The translations under genes were made by a program, and so were the position numbers. The notes under the pieces were generated by a model. It ran no database searches, was not told the origin of the DNA, and saw only the letters and a list, made by a program, of their open reading frames with translations. Below, piece after piece: positions 24,501 through 33,503 of a DNA stretch of 64,000 bases; position 1 is the first letter of the stretch; the number at the start of each line of letters is the position of its first letter. Origin of the DNA: Desulfuromonas acetexigens (GTDB lineage: Bacteria > Desulfobacterota > Desulfuromonadia > Desulfuromonadales > Trichloromonadaceae); contig NZ_FOJJ01000006.1 in NCBI RefSeq assembly GCF_900111775.1, positions 1-64,000 of the forward strand, in the 5' to 3' direction.

Positions 24501-26414
24501 ATGCCCCTGTTCAAGCATCTCAAGGAAGCCCAACCTTTCAGCCAGCTCCCCGACGCCATCCGCGACGAAATCTGCGCAGCGGCCATCCTGAAAAGGTATG
24601 CGTCGGGGGTCTACCTCTTCAAGCAGAACGACCCGCCCACCGGCTTTCTCTACGTCATCAAGGAAGGGCTGGTCGAGATTACCGTCCTCGCCCCCGGCGG
24701 GGAAGAGATGGTGGTCGACTACCGCAACGAAAGCACCTTCGTAGGCGGCACGCCGATCTTTACCGGTGAGCCCTACACCGGCGGCGCCCGCACCGTCAAG
24801 CAGACCGACTGCTATCTCATTCCCGCCGACATCCTCAAGCGCGCCGCCGCCGACTATCCCCAGGTCGGCGACTATTTCACCCGCATCATCCATTCGCGCG
24901 TACGCAAGCTCTATACGGAAATCGTCGCCGACCACACCCAGCAGGCCCTCACCCACATGGAGGCCTACCCGTTCAAAAAACGCCTCTCCGAAATCATGAC
25001 TTCGCCGGTGGAGACCTGCGCGCCCGAGGATACCGTGCGCCAGGTCGCCCAGCGCCTGGGCAAGCGGCAGATCAGCGCCCTGCTGGTGGCCGATGAGCAC
25101 AACACCCATCTCGGCCTGATCACCGAGCGGGATCTCGTCGCCAAGGCCCTGGCCCCGGAGGGGGCCAATCCCGACACCCTGACCGCCGCCGACGTCATGA
25201 ATCGCAAGACCTGCTCGATGCCGCCCTCGACTTACATGTACGAAGCGATGGCCTACATGCTCAACCACCAGATTCGCCACCTGCCGGTGGTGGATAACGG
25301 CGAGGTCGTCGGTATGGTCACCGTGCGCGATCTGATGCGTTTCCGCAGCCAGAAGGCGATGCTGCTGGTGGGGAACATCCGCGAGGAGCGGTCCCTGGAA
25401 GGGCTGGCGGCGATCCGCCGCGAGATCGTCGGTGTCGCCCGCACCCTGCTCTCGGAAACCCGCCGCACCCCGGAAGTCATGGAGATTCTCTCCTACATCC
25501 ACCACGGCATCATCCGCCAGGTCTACGATCTGTGTCTGGAGCAGATGCTCGCCGAAGGCTACCGGCCGCCCAACATCCGCTACTGCTTCCTGCTCATGGG
25601 CAGTGGCGGCCGCCGCGAGATGCTGCTCAATCCCGACCAGGACAACGGCTTTATTTTTGAGGATGTCCCCGACGACCGCCTGCCCGAGATCGAAGATTTC
25701 TTCGCCCCCTTCGCCGAGAAGATTGTCAACGCCCTGAACCGGGTCGGCTACCCCCTCTGCGCCGGCAGGGTCATGGTCAACAACCCCCTCTGGCGCGGCC
25801 GGCTGGGGGACTGGGACCGGCGCATCAGCGACTGGGTGAACGATCCCGAGCCGCAAAAAGTCCGCTACTCGTCGATCTTCTTCGACTTCACCCCCCTGGC
25901 CGGGGACGCCGCGCTGGCCTTGAGCTTACGCGCCATTGTCGACCGGGAAATCCGCGAGTTTCAGGGTTTTCTTTATCACATGATGTCCCTCGACCTGCGC
26001 TACAAGGTCCCCATCGGCCTGCTCGGCCGCTTCCTCACGGAAAAGAGCGGCGAGCACAATGGGGAACTTTCCCTCAAGCAGGGGGGAAGCATCTACATCG
26101 TCGACTGCGTTCGCATGTTCGCCCTGGAAAAGGGGCTGCCCGAGCTCTCCACCCTCGACCGGCTCAAGGCCCTGGTCAAGCGCAACGTCTTTTCCGTGGA
26201 GACCGCCGAACATATCCGCGCCGCCTTCGAGGCCCTGACCTTCCTGCGTCTGCGCACCGAAATCGCCGCCTTCGCAGCGGGACGGGAACCGAGCCACTAT
26301 CTCGACCCCAGCCTGTTGTCGAAGACCGAGCAGGACCTGCTGCGCGAAGCCTTCAACGCCGTGAGCAAGCTGCAGGAAGCGACCAAGCGCCATTTCGCCC
26401 GAACTCCCTTCTGA
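24501..26414 (+). CDS. cNMP-binding/CBS/DUF294 nucleotidyltransferase-like regulator
   Basis: The product has 637 residues: a cyclic-nucleotide-binding domain (about 10-140), a pair of CBS domains (about 160-290), the DUF294 nucleotidyltransferase-like domain with GSGGRREMLLNPDQDNG (about 370-385), and the DUF294 C-terminal domain. The GS and DxD-like residues of the nucleotidyltransferase core are present. Such proteins accompany acetate-type symporters and are thought to regulate them in response to nucleotides. It is the last gene of the iclR operon. Confidence 0.88.
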   Translation: MPLFKHLKEAQPFSQLPDAIRDEICAAAILKRYASGVYLFKQNDPPTGFLYVIKEGLVEITVLAPGGEEMVVDYRNESTFVGGTPIFTGEPYTGGARTVKQTDCYLIPADILKRAAADYPQVGDYFTRIIHSRVRKLYTEIVADHTQQALTHMEAYPFKKRLSEIMTSPVETCAPEDTVRQVAQRLGKRQISALLVADEHNTHLGLITERDLVAKALAPEGANPDTLTAADVMNRKTCSMPPSTYMYEAMAYMLNHQIRHLPVVDNGEVVGMVTVRDLMRFRSQKAMLLVGNIREERSLEGLAAIRREIVGVARTLLSETRRTPEVMEILSYIHHGIIRQVYDLCLEQMLAEGYRPPNIRYCFLLMGSGGRREMLLNPDQDNGFIFEDVPDDRLPEIEDFFAPFAEKIVNALNRVGYPLCAGRVMVNNPLWRGRLGDWDRRISDWVNDPEPQKVRYSSIFFDFTPLAGDAALALSLRAIVDREIREFQGFLYHMMSLDLRYKVPIGLLGRFLTEKSGEHNGELSLKQGGSIYIVDCVRMFALEKGLPELSTLDRLKALVKRNVFSVETAEHIRAAFEALTFLRLRTEIAAFAAGREPSHYLDPSLLSKTEQDLLREAFNAVSKLQEATKRHFARTPF

Positions 26415-26533
26415 CGGAAAATCGCGGTGGCCAAGGCGCCCCGCCGTGAAAAACCCTTGAACCACCCCGAGCACCGATGATAGATTGGCGCGGCTAAAAA
26501 AGCGCAAAATCATTCCATTCTTCGGGAGGAACA

Positions 26534-26971
26534 ATGAAAGTCGTCGCACTCGTTTTCACCGCCTTACTGCTGGCCGGACCGGCCTTCGCCGAGATGGTCA
26601 CCGTCACCGTCGGCCAGGCCGAACTGCGGGACAAGCCCGCCGTGAGTGGCTCCAAAATCGTCGCTACCGTCCCCCTCGCCACCCCGCTCGAGGTACGTGA
26701 CACCCAGGACCGCTACCTGCAGGTCAAGGATTTCAAAGGCACCGTCGGCTGGATTCACAACACCCTGGTCGGCAAAAGCCCGGCCGTGGTTATCACCAAA
26801 GACAGCGTCAACGTGCGCAAGGGCCCGGGGACCGAGCATCCCGTCGCCTTCAAAGGCATGCGTGGCGAAACCTACCCGGTGCTGGAACAGCAGGGGGATT
26901 GGGTCCAAATCGGTGGGCAGGAAGAAGAACGCAGCGGCTGGATCAGCAAAAGCCTGACCTGGGGGCTGTAA
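26534..26971 (+). CDS. secreted SH3 domain protein
   Basis: The product has 145 residues with a signal peptide (ALVFTALLLAGPAFA, cut near residue 19) and two bacterial SH3 repeats. The first covers about 21-78 (AELRDKPAVSG to GWIHNTLVG) and the second about 84-143 (VNVRKGPGTEHPV to GWISKSLTWG). Such proteins bind peptidoglycan or other envelope partners. A GGGAGGA site precedes the ATG. It is a single gene with a terminator. Confidence 0.88.
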   Translation: MKVVALVFTALLLAGPAFAEMVTVTVGQAELRDKPAVSGSKIVATVPLATPLEVRDTQDRYLQVKDFKGTVGWIHNTLVGKSPAVVITKDSVNVRKGPGTEHPVAFKGMRGETYPVLEQQGDWVQIGGQEEERSGWISKSLTWGL

Positions 26972-26996
26972 CTGCCTTCCACGCATAAGGATTTCA

Positions 26997-27034
26997 CGGC
27001 GGGCCGCTTTCCCAAAGCGGCCCGCCGACGTTTT
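26997..27034 (+). terminator. rho-independent terminator after the SH3 protein gene
   Basis: A 14-bp GC-rich stem (CGGCGGGCCGCTTT paired with AAAGCGGCCCGCCG) with loop CCC is followed by ACGTTTT. It is one of the strongest hairpins in the window. Confidence 0.85.
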
Positions 27035-27162
27035 GTGCAGTTACGAAACAGGAGTTCAACGGTTTCCTTCCCGTACAAACTCTGTTAAAGATATAGGAAC
27101 GATGTTTTCGTCCCCGTAAACTTTACCCTGACTTATTCCCTCGCCGTGAGGTTTGTCCATCC

Positions 27163-28395
27163 ATGAAAAAAACCATCGCCCTGATTCTTGTTCTCGGTGC
27201 CCTCGGCGGCGCCCTCTGGTGGTGGAAAGCCACGCATAAAAAAACGGAGATCCGTATCCTGGCCACGGAAAAGGTCGAGCGGGGAACGGTGCGCAAGGTG
27301 CTGGAAGAGACCGGCATCATCAAGTCCCAGGTGGGGGGCATCGTCAAAATCGGCGCCCGCGCCACCGGGGTCATCGACCGTATGCTGGTTAAGGTCGGCG
27401 ACCGGGTCGAGGCCGGGCAACTGGTGGCGACGATCGACAGCCGCGAGCTGGTCGCCCAGGCCGACGAAGCCCGCGCCCGCCTCGCCTCGTTGCGCGCCGA
27501 ACGGGAACGCATCGCCCGCGTCTACCCCCTGCGCATCGCCGAAACGGAAGCGGAACGGGAATTGGCGACCGCCCGGGCGGACTATTCACAAAACAACTAC
27601 CAGCGCCAGCAACGCCTGGTGGCGGAGCGGGTCATCTCCCAGGATGAACTGGAAAGGGCCCGGCAGCAGGCGGAGATCGACGGCGGACAGGTCCGTTCCC
27701 GTCAGGCCGCACACGAACGGGAACAGCAGGAGTTCGCCCAGGAAACGCGCAAGGCGGAACTGGCAGTGAGCCAGGCCGAGGCGGCGCTGGCGGCGCTGGA
27801 GATCCGTATCTCCTACACCGCGGTAAAAAGTCCCCTCTCCGGCGTTGTCAGCCAGGTTACGGCCCAGGAGGGGGAAACCATCGTCGCCGGGCTGCAGGTC
27901 GCCAATCTGGTCACAGTGATCGACCCCACCCGCCTGGAGATGTGGGTCTATGTGGATGAAACCGACGTCGGCCTGGCCCAGCCCGGGCAGCTGGTGGAAT
28001 TCAAGGTCGACGCCTATCCGGACAGAACCTTCGAAGGGCACGTCGCCACCATCTACCCCGAACCGGAGATCCGCGACAACATCGTCTACTACCGGGCGCT
28101 GGTGAAGATCGACAGCGAACAGGCGCTGCTCCTGCGCCCGGAAATGACCACCCAGGTACGCATCGTCGTCGAGGAGAAGCAGGATGTGCCGCGCCTGCCC
28201 AACGCTGCCCTCAAGTGGGTGAACGGCGAACAGATCGTTTTTGTCAAACAGGCCGCGGGTGGAGTCGGCCAGGTCAGGCCTAAACTGGGGCTGGCCGGTC
28301 TCGGCCACACGGAAGTGATCGAAGGGCTCAGCGAGGGGGATGTGGTCGCCACTCGGGTCGAGCTGCCCGATCAGGCCCCGGCCAAGAGGAAATAG
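27163..28395 (+). CDS. MacA/HlyD-like periplasmic adaptor subunit of an ABC exporter
   Basis: The product has 410 residues. A single N-terminal hydrophobic segment (TIALILVLGALGGALWWW) anchors it in the inner membrane. A lipoyl/barrel-sandwich half (GRVIDR-like GVIDRMLVKVGDRVEAGQ) is followed by a coiled-coil hairpin (about 95-215) and the second lipoyl half (SPLSGVVSQVTAQEGE), then beta-barrel segments. It is the fusion protein linking the ABC transporter to an outer-membrane channel. The ATPase gene follows after 2 bases. Confidence 0.9.
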   Translation: MKKTIALILVLGALGGALWWWKATHKKTEIRILATEKVERGTVRKVLEETGIIKSQVGGIVKIGARATGVIDRMLVKVGDRVEAGQLVATIDSRELVAQADEARARLASLRAERERIARVYPLRIAETEAERELATARADYSQNNYQRQQRLVAERVISQDELERARQQAEIDGGQVRSRQAAHEREQQEFAQETRKAELAVSQAEAALAALEIRISYTAVKSPLSGVVSQVTAQEGETIVAGLQVANLVTVIDPTRLEMWVYVDETDVGLAQPGQLVEFKVDAYPDRTFEGHVATIYPEPEIRDNIVYYRALVKIDSEQALLLRPEMTTQVRIVVEEKQDVPRLPNAALKWVNGEQIVFVKQAAGGVGQVRPKLGLAGLGHTEVIEGLSEGDVVATRVELPDQAPAKRK

Positions 28396-28397
28396 CC

Positions 28398-29081
28398 GTG
28401 ACCGCAAACGACACCATCATCCGCCTCACGGATATCGGCAAGATATTCAGCCAGGGGGGCGCACCCGTCGAAGTCCTCAAGGGGATCTCCCTGGATATCG
28501 CCGCCGGTGAGTTTATCGCCCTGCTCGGCACCTCGGGTTCGGGCAAATCGACCCTCATGCACATCCTCGGCCTGCTCGACCGGCCGACGGCCGGGAGCTA
28601 CCTCCTCGGCGGCCGGGACGTGGCACAACTGGCCGACGACCAACTGAGCGAACTGCGCAATCAGATGGTCGGCTTCATCTTCCAATCCTTTTATCTCATT
28701 CCCTATGTTTCGGCCCGGGAGAACGTCATGTTGCCGGGGCTTTACAGCCACACGCCGGGACGCAAACTCAAGGCCCGCGCCGAAGAGTTGCTGGCCTTGG
28801 TCGGTCTCGCCGACCGCATGGAGTTCAAACCGAGCCAGCTCTCCGGCGGCCAGCAACAGCGGGTGGCCATCGCCCGGGCGCTGGTCAACGATCCCCAGGT
28901 GCTGCTGGCCGACGAACCGACCGGCCAACTCGACTCGAAAACCAGCGTCGAGATTCTCGAACTGCTCAGCGCCATTAACCGCCAGGGGCGCACGGTGATC
29001 CTCGTCACCCATGACCAGCAGACCGCCGCCTATGCGCAACGCCGGATTGTTCTCGATGACGGCCGTATCCGCAATTCTTGA
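28398..29081 (+). CDS. ABC exporter ATPase (MacB/LolD type)
   Basis: The product has 227 residues with a GTG start. Walker [11 protein letters not shown]-loop [10 protein letters not shown], signature LSGGQQQR, Walker [10 protein letters not shown] and switch histidine VTHDQ are all present. The form is the lipoprotein/macrolide-exporter class that pairs with FtsX-type permeases. Its last 26 bases overlap the next permease gene. Confidence 0.93.
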   Translation: MTANDTIIRLTDIGKIFSQGGAPVEVLKGISLDIAAGEFIALLGTSGSGKSTLMHILGLLDRPTAGSYLLGGRDVAQLADDQLSELRNQMVGFIFQSFYLIPYVSARENVMLPGLYSHTPGRKLKARAEELLALVGLADRMEFKPSQLSGGQQQRVAIARALVNDPQVLLADEPTGQLDSKTSVEILELLSAINRQGRTVILVTHDQQTAAYAQRRIVLDDGRIRNS

Positions 29082-30306
29082 TCGCCTGCGCCTGAGTGCG
29101 CGTATCCTGCACATGGCGCTGACCGCGGTCTGGGCCTATCGGCTGCGCAGCTGTTTCGTCATCCTCGGCGTCGGCCTCGGCATCGCCTCGCTGACCGTCA
29201 TCGTCGCCGCCATCGACGGCGCCGAGCGCAAGGCCTACGAAATCGTCGACACCTTCGGCCCCGACGCGATCTTCGTCATCGGCGGCGATATCCGCAACCG
29301 CGCCGTCGGTCAGCGTTTCAACACCTTGACCGAAGCCGATGTCGAGGTTCTGCGCCAGTCGCTGCCGGGCGCCTACCTGGTGGTTCCGATGCGCTCCCAG
29401 CACAACCTGCCGGTGCGCTTCGAGCGGAACAAGATCCAGGTTTCCGCCATCGTCGGCGCCACCGAAGGCTACGCCCAGGTCTGGAACTGGCCTCTTTCCG
29501 AGGGGCGGGACTTCACCGCCGAGGATATCGAACGGGGGGCCAAGGTCTGCCTCATCGGCGACGCTCCGGCGCGGGAGCTCTTCGGCGACCGTTCCCCCCT
29601 GGGGCAGACCATCTTCATCGAAAAGCTGCCGGTACAGGTCATCGGCCGCCTCATCTACCGCGGCACCCCCACCGGCGGCGGCACGCCCATCGACGAACGC
29701 ATCATCGTGCCGCTCACCACCCTGACCCAGCGTTTCAACCTCGACCGCAAATATTTCCGCGCCCTGCGGGTCAAGTTCACCTCCACCGACAACATGGCTT
29801 TCCACGTTGAGAATCTGCGCTCCCTGCTGCGCCATCAACACCGCATTGCCGAGGGCGAGCCCGACGATTTCAGCCTGCTGACCGCCGACGAGATTCTCAA
29901 ATTCCTCTCCATGTTCAAGGGCGGGCTGCTCGTCTTTCTCGGCATCACCGCCACCGTCGCCGTTTTGGTCGGCGGTTTCGTGCTGGCCAACCTCTTCTAC
30001 CTGAGCGTCGATGAGCGCAAGGCGGAAATCGGCCTGAAAAAAGCCCTCGGCGCCCGCGACGGTGCGGTGCTGGCGCAGTTTCTGGCGGAAGCGGTAATCC
30101 TCACCCTGATCGGCGCCCTGCTCGGCATGACCCTCGGCATGGGCATGGCGAAGCTCCTGGAAAAACTGGAAATCCTGGAGATCCTTTTCTCCTGGAAGGT
30201 CTTCACCTGGTCCACCCTTTCCGCCGTCGCCATCGGCATCCTCTTCGGCCTACGCCCGGCCCGCCGCGCCGCAGCGATGGTGCCGATCGAGGTTTTGAAG
30301 GGATAA
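29056..30306 (+). CDS. MacB-like ABC transporter permease (first of two)
   Basis: The product has 416 residues from ATG 29056. An N-terminal membrane helix (SCFVILGVGLGIASLTVIVAA), a large periplasmic domain and three C-terminal FtsX-type helices (LLVFLGITATVAVLVGGFVLANLFYL onward) show the MacB permease topology. The ERKAEIGLKKALGA motif is typical. It works with the adaptor and ATPase encoded upstream. Confidence 0.88.
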   Translation: MTAVSAILDRLRLSARILHMALTAVWAYRLRSCFVILGVGLGIASLTVIVAAIDGAERKAYEIVDTFGPDAIFVIGGDIRNRAVGQRFNTLTEADVEVLRQSLPGAYLVVPMRSQHNLPVRFERNKIQVSAIVGATEGYAQVWNWPLSEGRDFTAEDIERGAKVCLIGDAPARELFGDRSPLGQTIFIEKLPVQVIGRLIYRGTPTGGGTPIDERIIVPLTTLTQRFNLDRKYFRALRVKFTSTDNMAFHVENLRSLLRHQHRIAEGEPDDFSLLTADEILKFLSMFKGGLLVFLGITATVAVLVGGFVLANLFYLSVDERKAEIGLKKALGARDGAVLAQFLAEAVILTLIGALLGMTLGMGMAKLLEKLEILEILFSWKVFTWSTLSAVAIGILFGLRPARRAAAMVPIEVLKG

Positions 30307-30310
30307 AAAA

Positions 30311-30387
30311 CAGTGATTAGTGATCGGTGATCGGTAATTGACAATACCACTCATCACTCATCACTCATCACTCATCACTCATCACTG
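30311..30387. repeat. eleven-unit heptanucleotide array between the two permease genes
   Basis: Units in strict 7-bp register: CAGTGAT, TAGTGAT, CGGTGAT, CGGTAAT, TGACAAT, ACCACTC, then ATCACTC four times and ATCACTG. The left half is the reverse-complement type of the right half, so the array can fold into a long hairpin. It begins 5 bases after the first permease stop and ends 7 bases before the next ATG, and must therefore be in the operon transcript. Confidence 0.9.
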
Positions 30388-30394
30388 GATTGCC

Positions 30395-31618
30395 ATGCCC
30401 CTGAGTCTCAAAATCGCCCTCTCTTCCCTACGCGCCCATCGCCTGCGTACCCTGCTGGCGATGATCGGCGTGCTCCTCGGCGCCCTGGCGCTGACCGGGG
30501 TGCAGCACGTCTCCATGGCGATGCTGGAAAAAACCGAGGTGGAAACGGCCAAGCTCGGCAGCAATCTTTTCATCGCCCAGAGCGGCCAGCTCGCCTTCCG
30601 TCGGGACGGCACCGCCCGCGCCCGCAACGAAGCGCGCAACTTCACCCTTGCCGACGCCCGGGCACTGATCCAGGGGATTCCCTCGGTGCACCGCGGCGCC
30701 CCCTTCATCACCCAGACCATGCCGATCCGCCTCGGCGACAACAAGATCCCCTCCCAGATAGTGGCGACCACCGACGCCTATCCCGAAGTACGCAACTTCC
30801 GCCCCGCCCACGGCCGTTTCTTCAGCGCCGCCGAGGAAGAGGAGCGGGCACGGGTGGTGGTGCTCGGCGCCAAGATCGCCGAACGCCTCTTCGGCTCGCC
30901 GGAAAAAGCCCTCGGGCGGCAAGTCTTCTTCTTTCGCGCCGGCGCCCAGGTGATCGGGGTGATGGAGAGCAAGGGGGCGGACATTTCCGGCACCGATCAG
31001 GATGAGCAGGTCTTCGTTCCCATCAGCACTTTCATGCGACGCATGGCCAACCAGAACTGGATCAGCGGCGTCTACCTGCAACTCGACCGTCCCGACGCCC
31101 ATGAGACGGCGCGCCCGGCGGCGGAAGCGATCCTGCGCGCGCGCCACCACATCGGCCCGGGCAAGGAGGACGACTTTTCCCTGATGACCGCCAAGGACAC
31201 CATGAAGGTGCAGCAACAGGCCCTCGATCTGGTCGGCACCCTCGGCCTGATCAGTTCGTCGATTTCCTTCGCCGTCGGCGGCCTCGGCATTCTCTCGATC
31301 ATGGTCCTGCTGGTGCGCACCCGCCGTCTGGAGATCGGCGTGCGCCGGGCGGTCGGGGCGCGGCGGCTCGACATCGTCCGCCAGTTCATGCTGGAAGCGG
31401 CGCTGATGGCGGGGAGCGGCGGCGGTCTCGGCGTCGTGCTGGCGCTGGCCCTGGTGGTGGTCGTCTGCCGCCTCGGCAACATGCCCCTGGTCATCGATCC
31501 CCTGCTCATCGGCGGCTCCCTCGGCGGCTCGGTGCTGCTGGGGCTGGCCGCCGGCGCCTATCCGGCCTGGCAGGCGGCGCACATCGAAATTCTCGACGTG
31601 CTGAAAAACCACGAGTAA
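30395..31618 (+). CDS. MacB-like ABC transporter permease (second of two)
   Basis: The product has 407 residues from ATG 30395, just after the heptad array. It repeats the permease layout: N-terminal helix, periplasmic domain with the YPEVRNF and GRFF blocks, and three C-terminal helices with TRRLEIGVRRAVGARR. A pair of different FtsX-type permeases suggests a heterodimeric exporter. No clear ribosome-binding site precedes the ATG; the array sits where it would be expected. Confidence 0.88.
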   Translation: MPLSLKIALSSLRAHRLRTLLAMIGVLLGALALTGVQHVSMAMLEKTEVETAKLGSNLFIAQSGQLAFRRDGTARARNEARNFTLADARALIQGIPSVHRGAPFITQTMPIRLGDNKIPSQIVATTDAYPEVRNFRPAHGRFFSAAEEEERARVVVLGAKIAERLFGSPEKALGRQVFFFRAGAQVIGVMESKGADISGTDQDEQVFVPISTFMRRMANQNWISGVYLQLDRPDAHETARPAAEAILRARHHIGPGKEDDFSLMTAKDTMKVQQQALDLVGTLGLISSSISFAVGGLGILSIMVLLVRTRRLEIGVRRAVGARRLDIVRQFMLEAALMAGSGGGLGVVLALALVVVVCRLGNMPLVIDPLLIGGSLGGSVLLGLAAGAYPAWQAAHIEILDVLKNHE

Positions 31619-31655
31619 CGGGCGCAAGCCCGATTCGCAGCGGGAGTCGGCCTGA

Positions 31656-32975
31656 ATGAAAAAGACCTTCCTGGCACTGCTGGGCATCGTGCTGCTGACG
31701 GGATTCCCATCTCCCGCTCCGGCCGTGGAAACCACGGAAATCCCCCTGGTCGCGCATCTGCGCGAGCGGGCGCTGCCCCTGGCGACCGAGGCCGATCTCG
31801 ATCCGCTGCTGGCGCGGGCGCACGGGGCGCGCCTGATCCTCCTCGGCGACGGCAGCCACGGCAGCTACGACTTCTATCGGGTGCGCGCCCACATCAGCCA
31901 ACGGCTCATCGCCGAGCAGGATATCGCCTTTATCGCCGTCGAGGGGGATTGGGCGAGCACGGCGGAAGTCGACCGCTATGTCCGCCATTTGCCGGGGGCC
32001 GCCGCGAGTGCCGCCGAAGCCCTGCGCGCCTTCAACCGCTGGCCGGACTGGGTCTGGAAAAACAGCGAGTTCGAACGGCTGGTGGAGTGGCTGCACCGCT
32101 TCAACGGCGAACGCCCGCCCGAGCGGCGCGTCGCCCTCTACGGCATGGATCTCCTCGGCTTCCCCGACTCCCTGCAAAAGCTCATCGACCATCCGGCCAC
32201 AACCGAAGCCGGGAGCTCCTTCCGGCAATGTCTGGCGCCCTACCTGGACAATCCCCTCACCTACCCCGTCGCCCTCGCGCAGGGGGCGACGGACTGCACC
32301 CCGGAACTCGCCGCCCTGCGCGCCCGAGTGGCCGCGAGTGACGATCACGACGGCGATCTCGCCGCCCAGCTGCATGTGGTGGAAAACGCCGAAGCCTACT
32401 ACCGGGCCATGGCCACCTCCTCCGCCTCAGCCTGGAACCGGCGGGTGGCCCATTTCGCCGAAACCCTGGAGCGGCTGCTCGACCGGCACGGCCCCGCCGC
32501 CCGGGGCCTCGTCTGGGCGCACAACACCCACGTCGGCGACGCTCGCCTCAGCGCCATGGCCGGACAGGGGATGCAGAGTCTCGGCGAGCTGCTGCGGACC
32601 CGTTTCGGCACCGAATCAACGCTGCTGGTCGGCTCGGCCACCTACACGGGGAGCGTGCTTTCCGGCCGGGACTGGGGCGCCCCGGTGGCGACCCTGCCCG
32701 TCCCCCCGGCCATGGAGGGGAGCTTCGAGGATCTCATGCACCGCGCCGGGCATGCCGTCGCCTACTGGCTCTTCGCTCCCGGCGACCGTCACGACGGACC
32801 TCTCGCCGCCCCTTGCGGCCTGCGCGCCATCGGCGTCGTCTATCAGCCCGAGTTCGACGCCCGGGACAACTATCTGGCCACCATCCTGCCGGGGCGCTTC
32901 GACGCCTTCATCTTCATCGACCGGACCCGGGCACTGGAGATCCCGCCTTCCCCCAGCGAAAAGGAAAGGCCATGA
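31656..32975 (+). CDS. secreted erythromycin esterase family protein
   Basis: The product has 439 residues with a signal peptide (FLALLGIVLLTGFPSPAPA). The esterase core includes LLGDGSHGSYDFYRVR (family consensus GEaSHG), FIAVEGDWASTAEVDRYVR, RVALYGMDLLGF and VWAHNTHVGDAR, which carry the expected His/Glu active-site residues. In the first motif the family Glu is Asp. True EreA/EreB open the macrolide lactone ring, but most chromosomal relatives have unknown substrates. Location next to a MacAB-like exporter is suggestive only. Confidence 0.8.
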   Translation: MKKTFLALLGIVLLTGFPSPAPAVETTEIPLVAHLRERALPLATEADLDPLLARAHGARLILLGDGSHGSYDFYRVRAHISQRLIAEQDIAFIAVEGDWASTAEVDRYVRHLPGAAASAAEALRAFNRWPDWVWKNSEFERLVEWLHRFNGERPPERRVALYGMDLLGFPDSLQKLIDHPATTEAGSSFRQCLAPYLDNPLTYPVALAQGATDCTPELAALRARVAASDDHDGDLAAQLHVVENAEAYYRAMATSSASAWNRRVAHFAETLERLLDRHGPAARGLVWAHNTHVGDARLSAMAGQGMQSLGELLRTRFGTESTLLVGSATYTGSVLSGRDWGAPVATLPVPPAMEGSFEDLMHRAGHAVAYWLFAPGDRHDGPLAAPCGLRAIGVVYQPEFDARDNYLATILPGRFDAFIFIDRTRALEIPPSPSEKERP

Positions 32976-33421
32976 CCGCCGCCAATCCCATGCAAGACTT
33001 TCAGCGCACCATCGATTACGGCGTCAGGGCCGAAGCGGACGGACGCATGACCCTGACCGCCCGCCTGCGCGACCGCTTCCACGACATCGAAGTCGCAATC
33101 GTCGCCGACATCGCCACCCTCGAAATCCTCGCCAGTCGTGTCGAGTTCCACCGCGCCCCCACCGCCCATTGCACGGAGGCGGCGGACAAGGGCGCCCCAT
33201 TGCACGGCTTCGTCATCGGCCGGGGTCTGAGCCGCAAACTGAACGAGGTCTTCGGCGGCCCCCAAGGCTGCGGCAACCTGCGGGTCATGCTCGCCGGCCT
33301 GCTGCCGCTGGCGATCAACCTGCAGGCCGGCGCCGGACTCGCCGACGAAGAGGCTGCCCTCACCGCCATCCACGACCGCCTGCTCGGCACCTGCGCCGGG
33401 TATCCGCAACAGGGACCGTGA
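32972..33421 (+). CDS. DUF2889 domain protein
   Basis: The product has 149 residues; the ATG overlaps the esterase stop (ATGA). It matches DUF2889 through the RTIDYGVRAEADG opening, LRDRFHDIEV, GLSRKLNEVFGGPQGCGNLRVML and the conserved cysteine of the last block. The function of this family is unknown. Translation is probably coupled to the esterase gene. Confidence 0.75.
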   Translation: MTAANPMQDFQRTIDYGVRAEADGRMTLTARLRDRFHDIEVAIVADIATLEILASRVEFHRAPTAHCTEAADKGAPLHGFVIGRGLSRKLNEVFGGPQGCGNLRVMLAGLLPLAINLQAGAGLADEEAALTAIHDRLLGTCAGYPQQGP

Positions 33422-33503
33422 AGGGTGAGGTGTTGGGGCGAACCGAGGTGCGCCCGATTTTCGAACATCCAAAAATGATCAAATCCCAAAAACAGGAGTT
33501 CCC

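Noticed and set aside
23997-25856. Minus-strand open frame of 619 codons
   Set aside because: Antisense to the symporter end and the cNMP/CBS/DUF294 gene; no coherent domain.
30311-30387. The heptad array as a CRISPR or a simple terminator
   Set aside because: Seven-base units without spacers are not CRISPR repeats, and there is no T-run after the hairpin.
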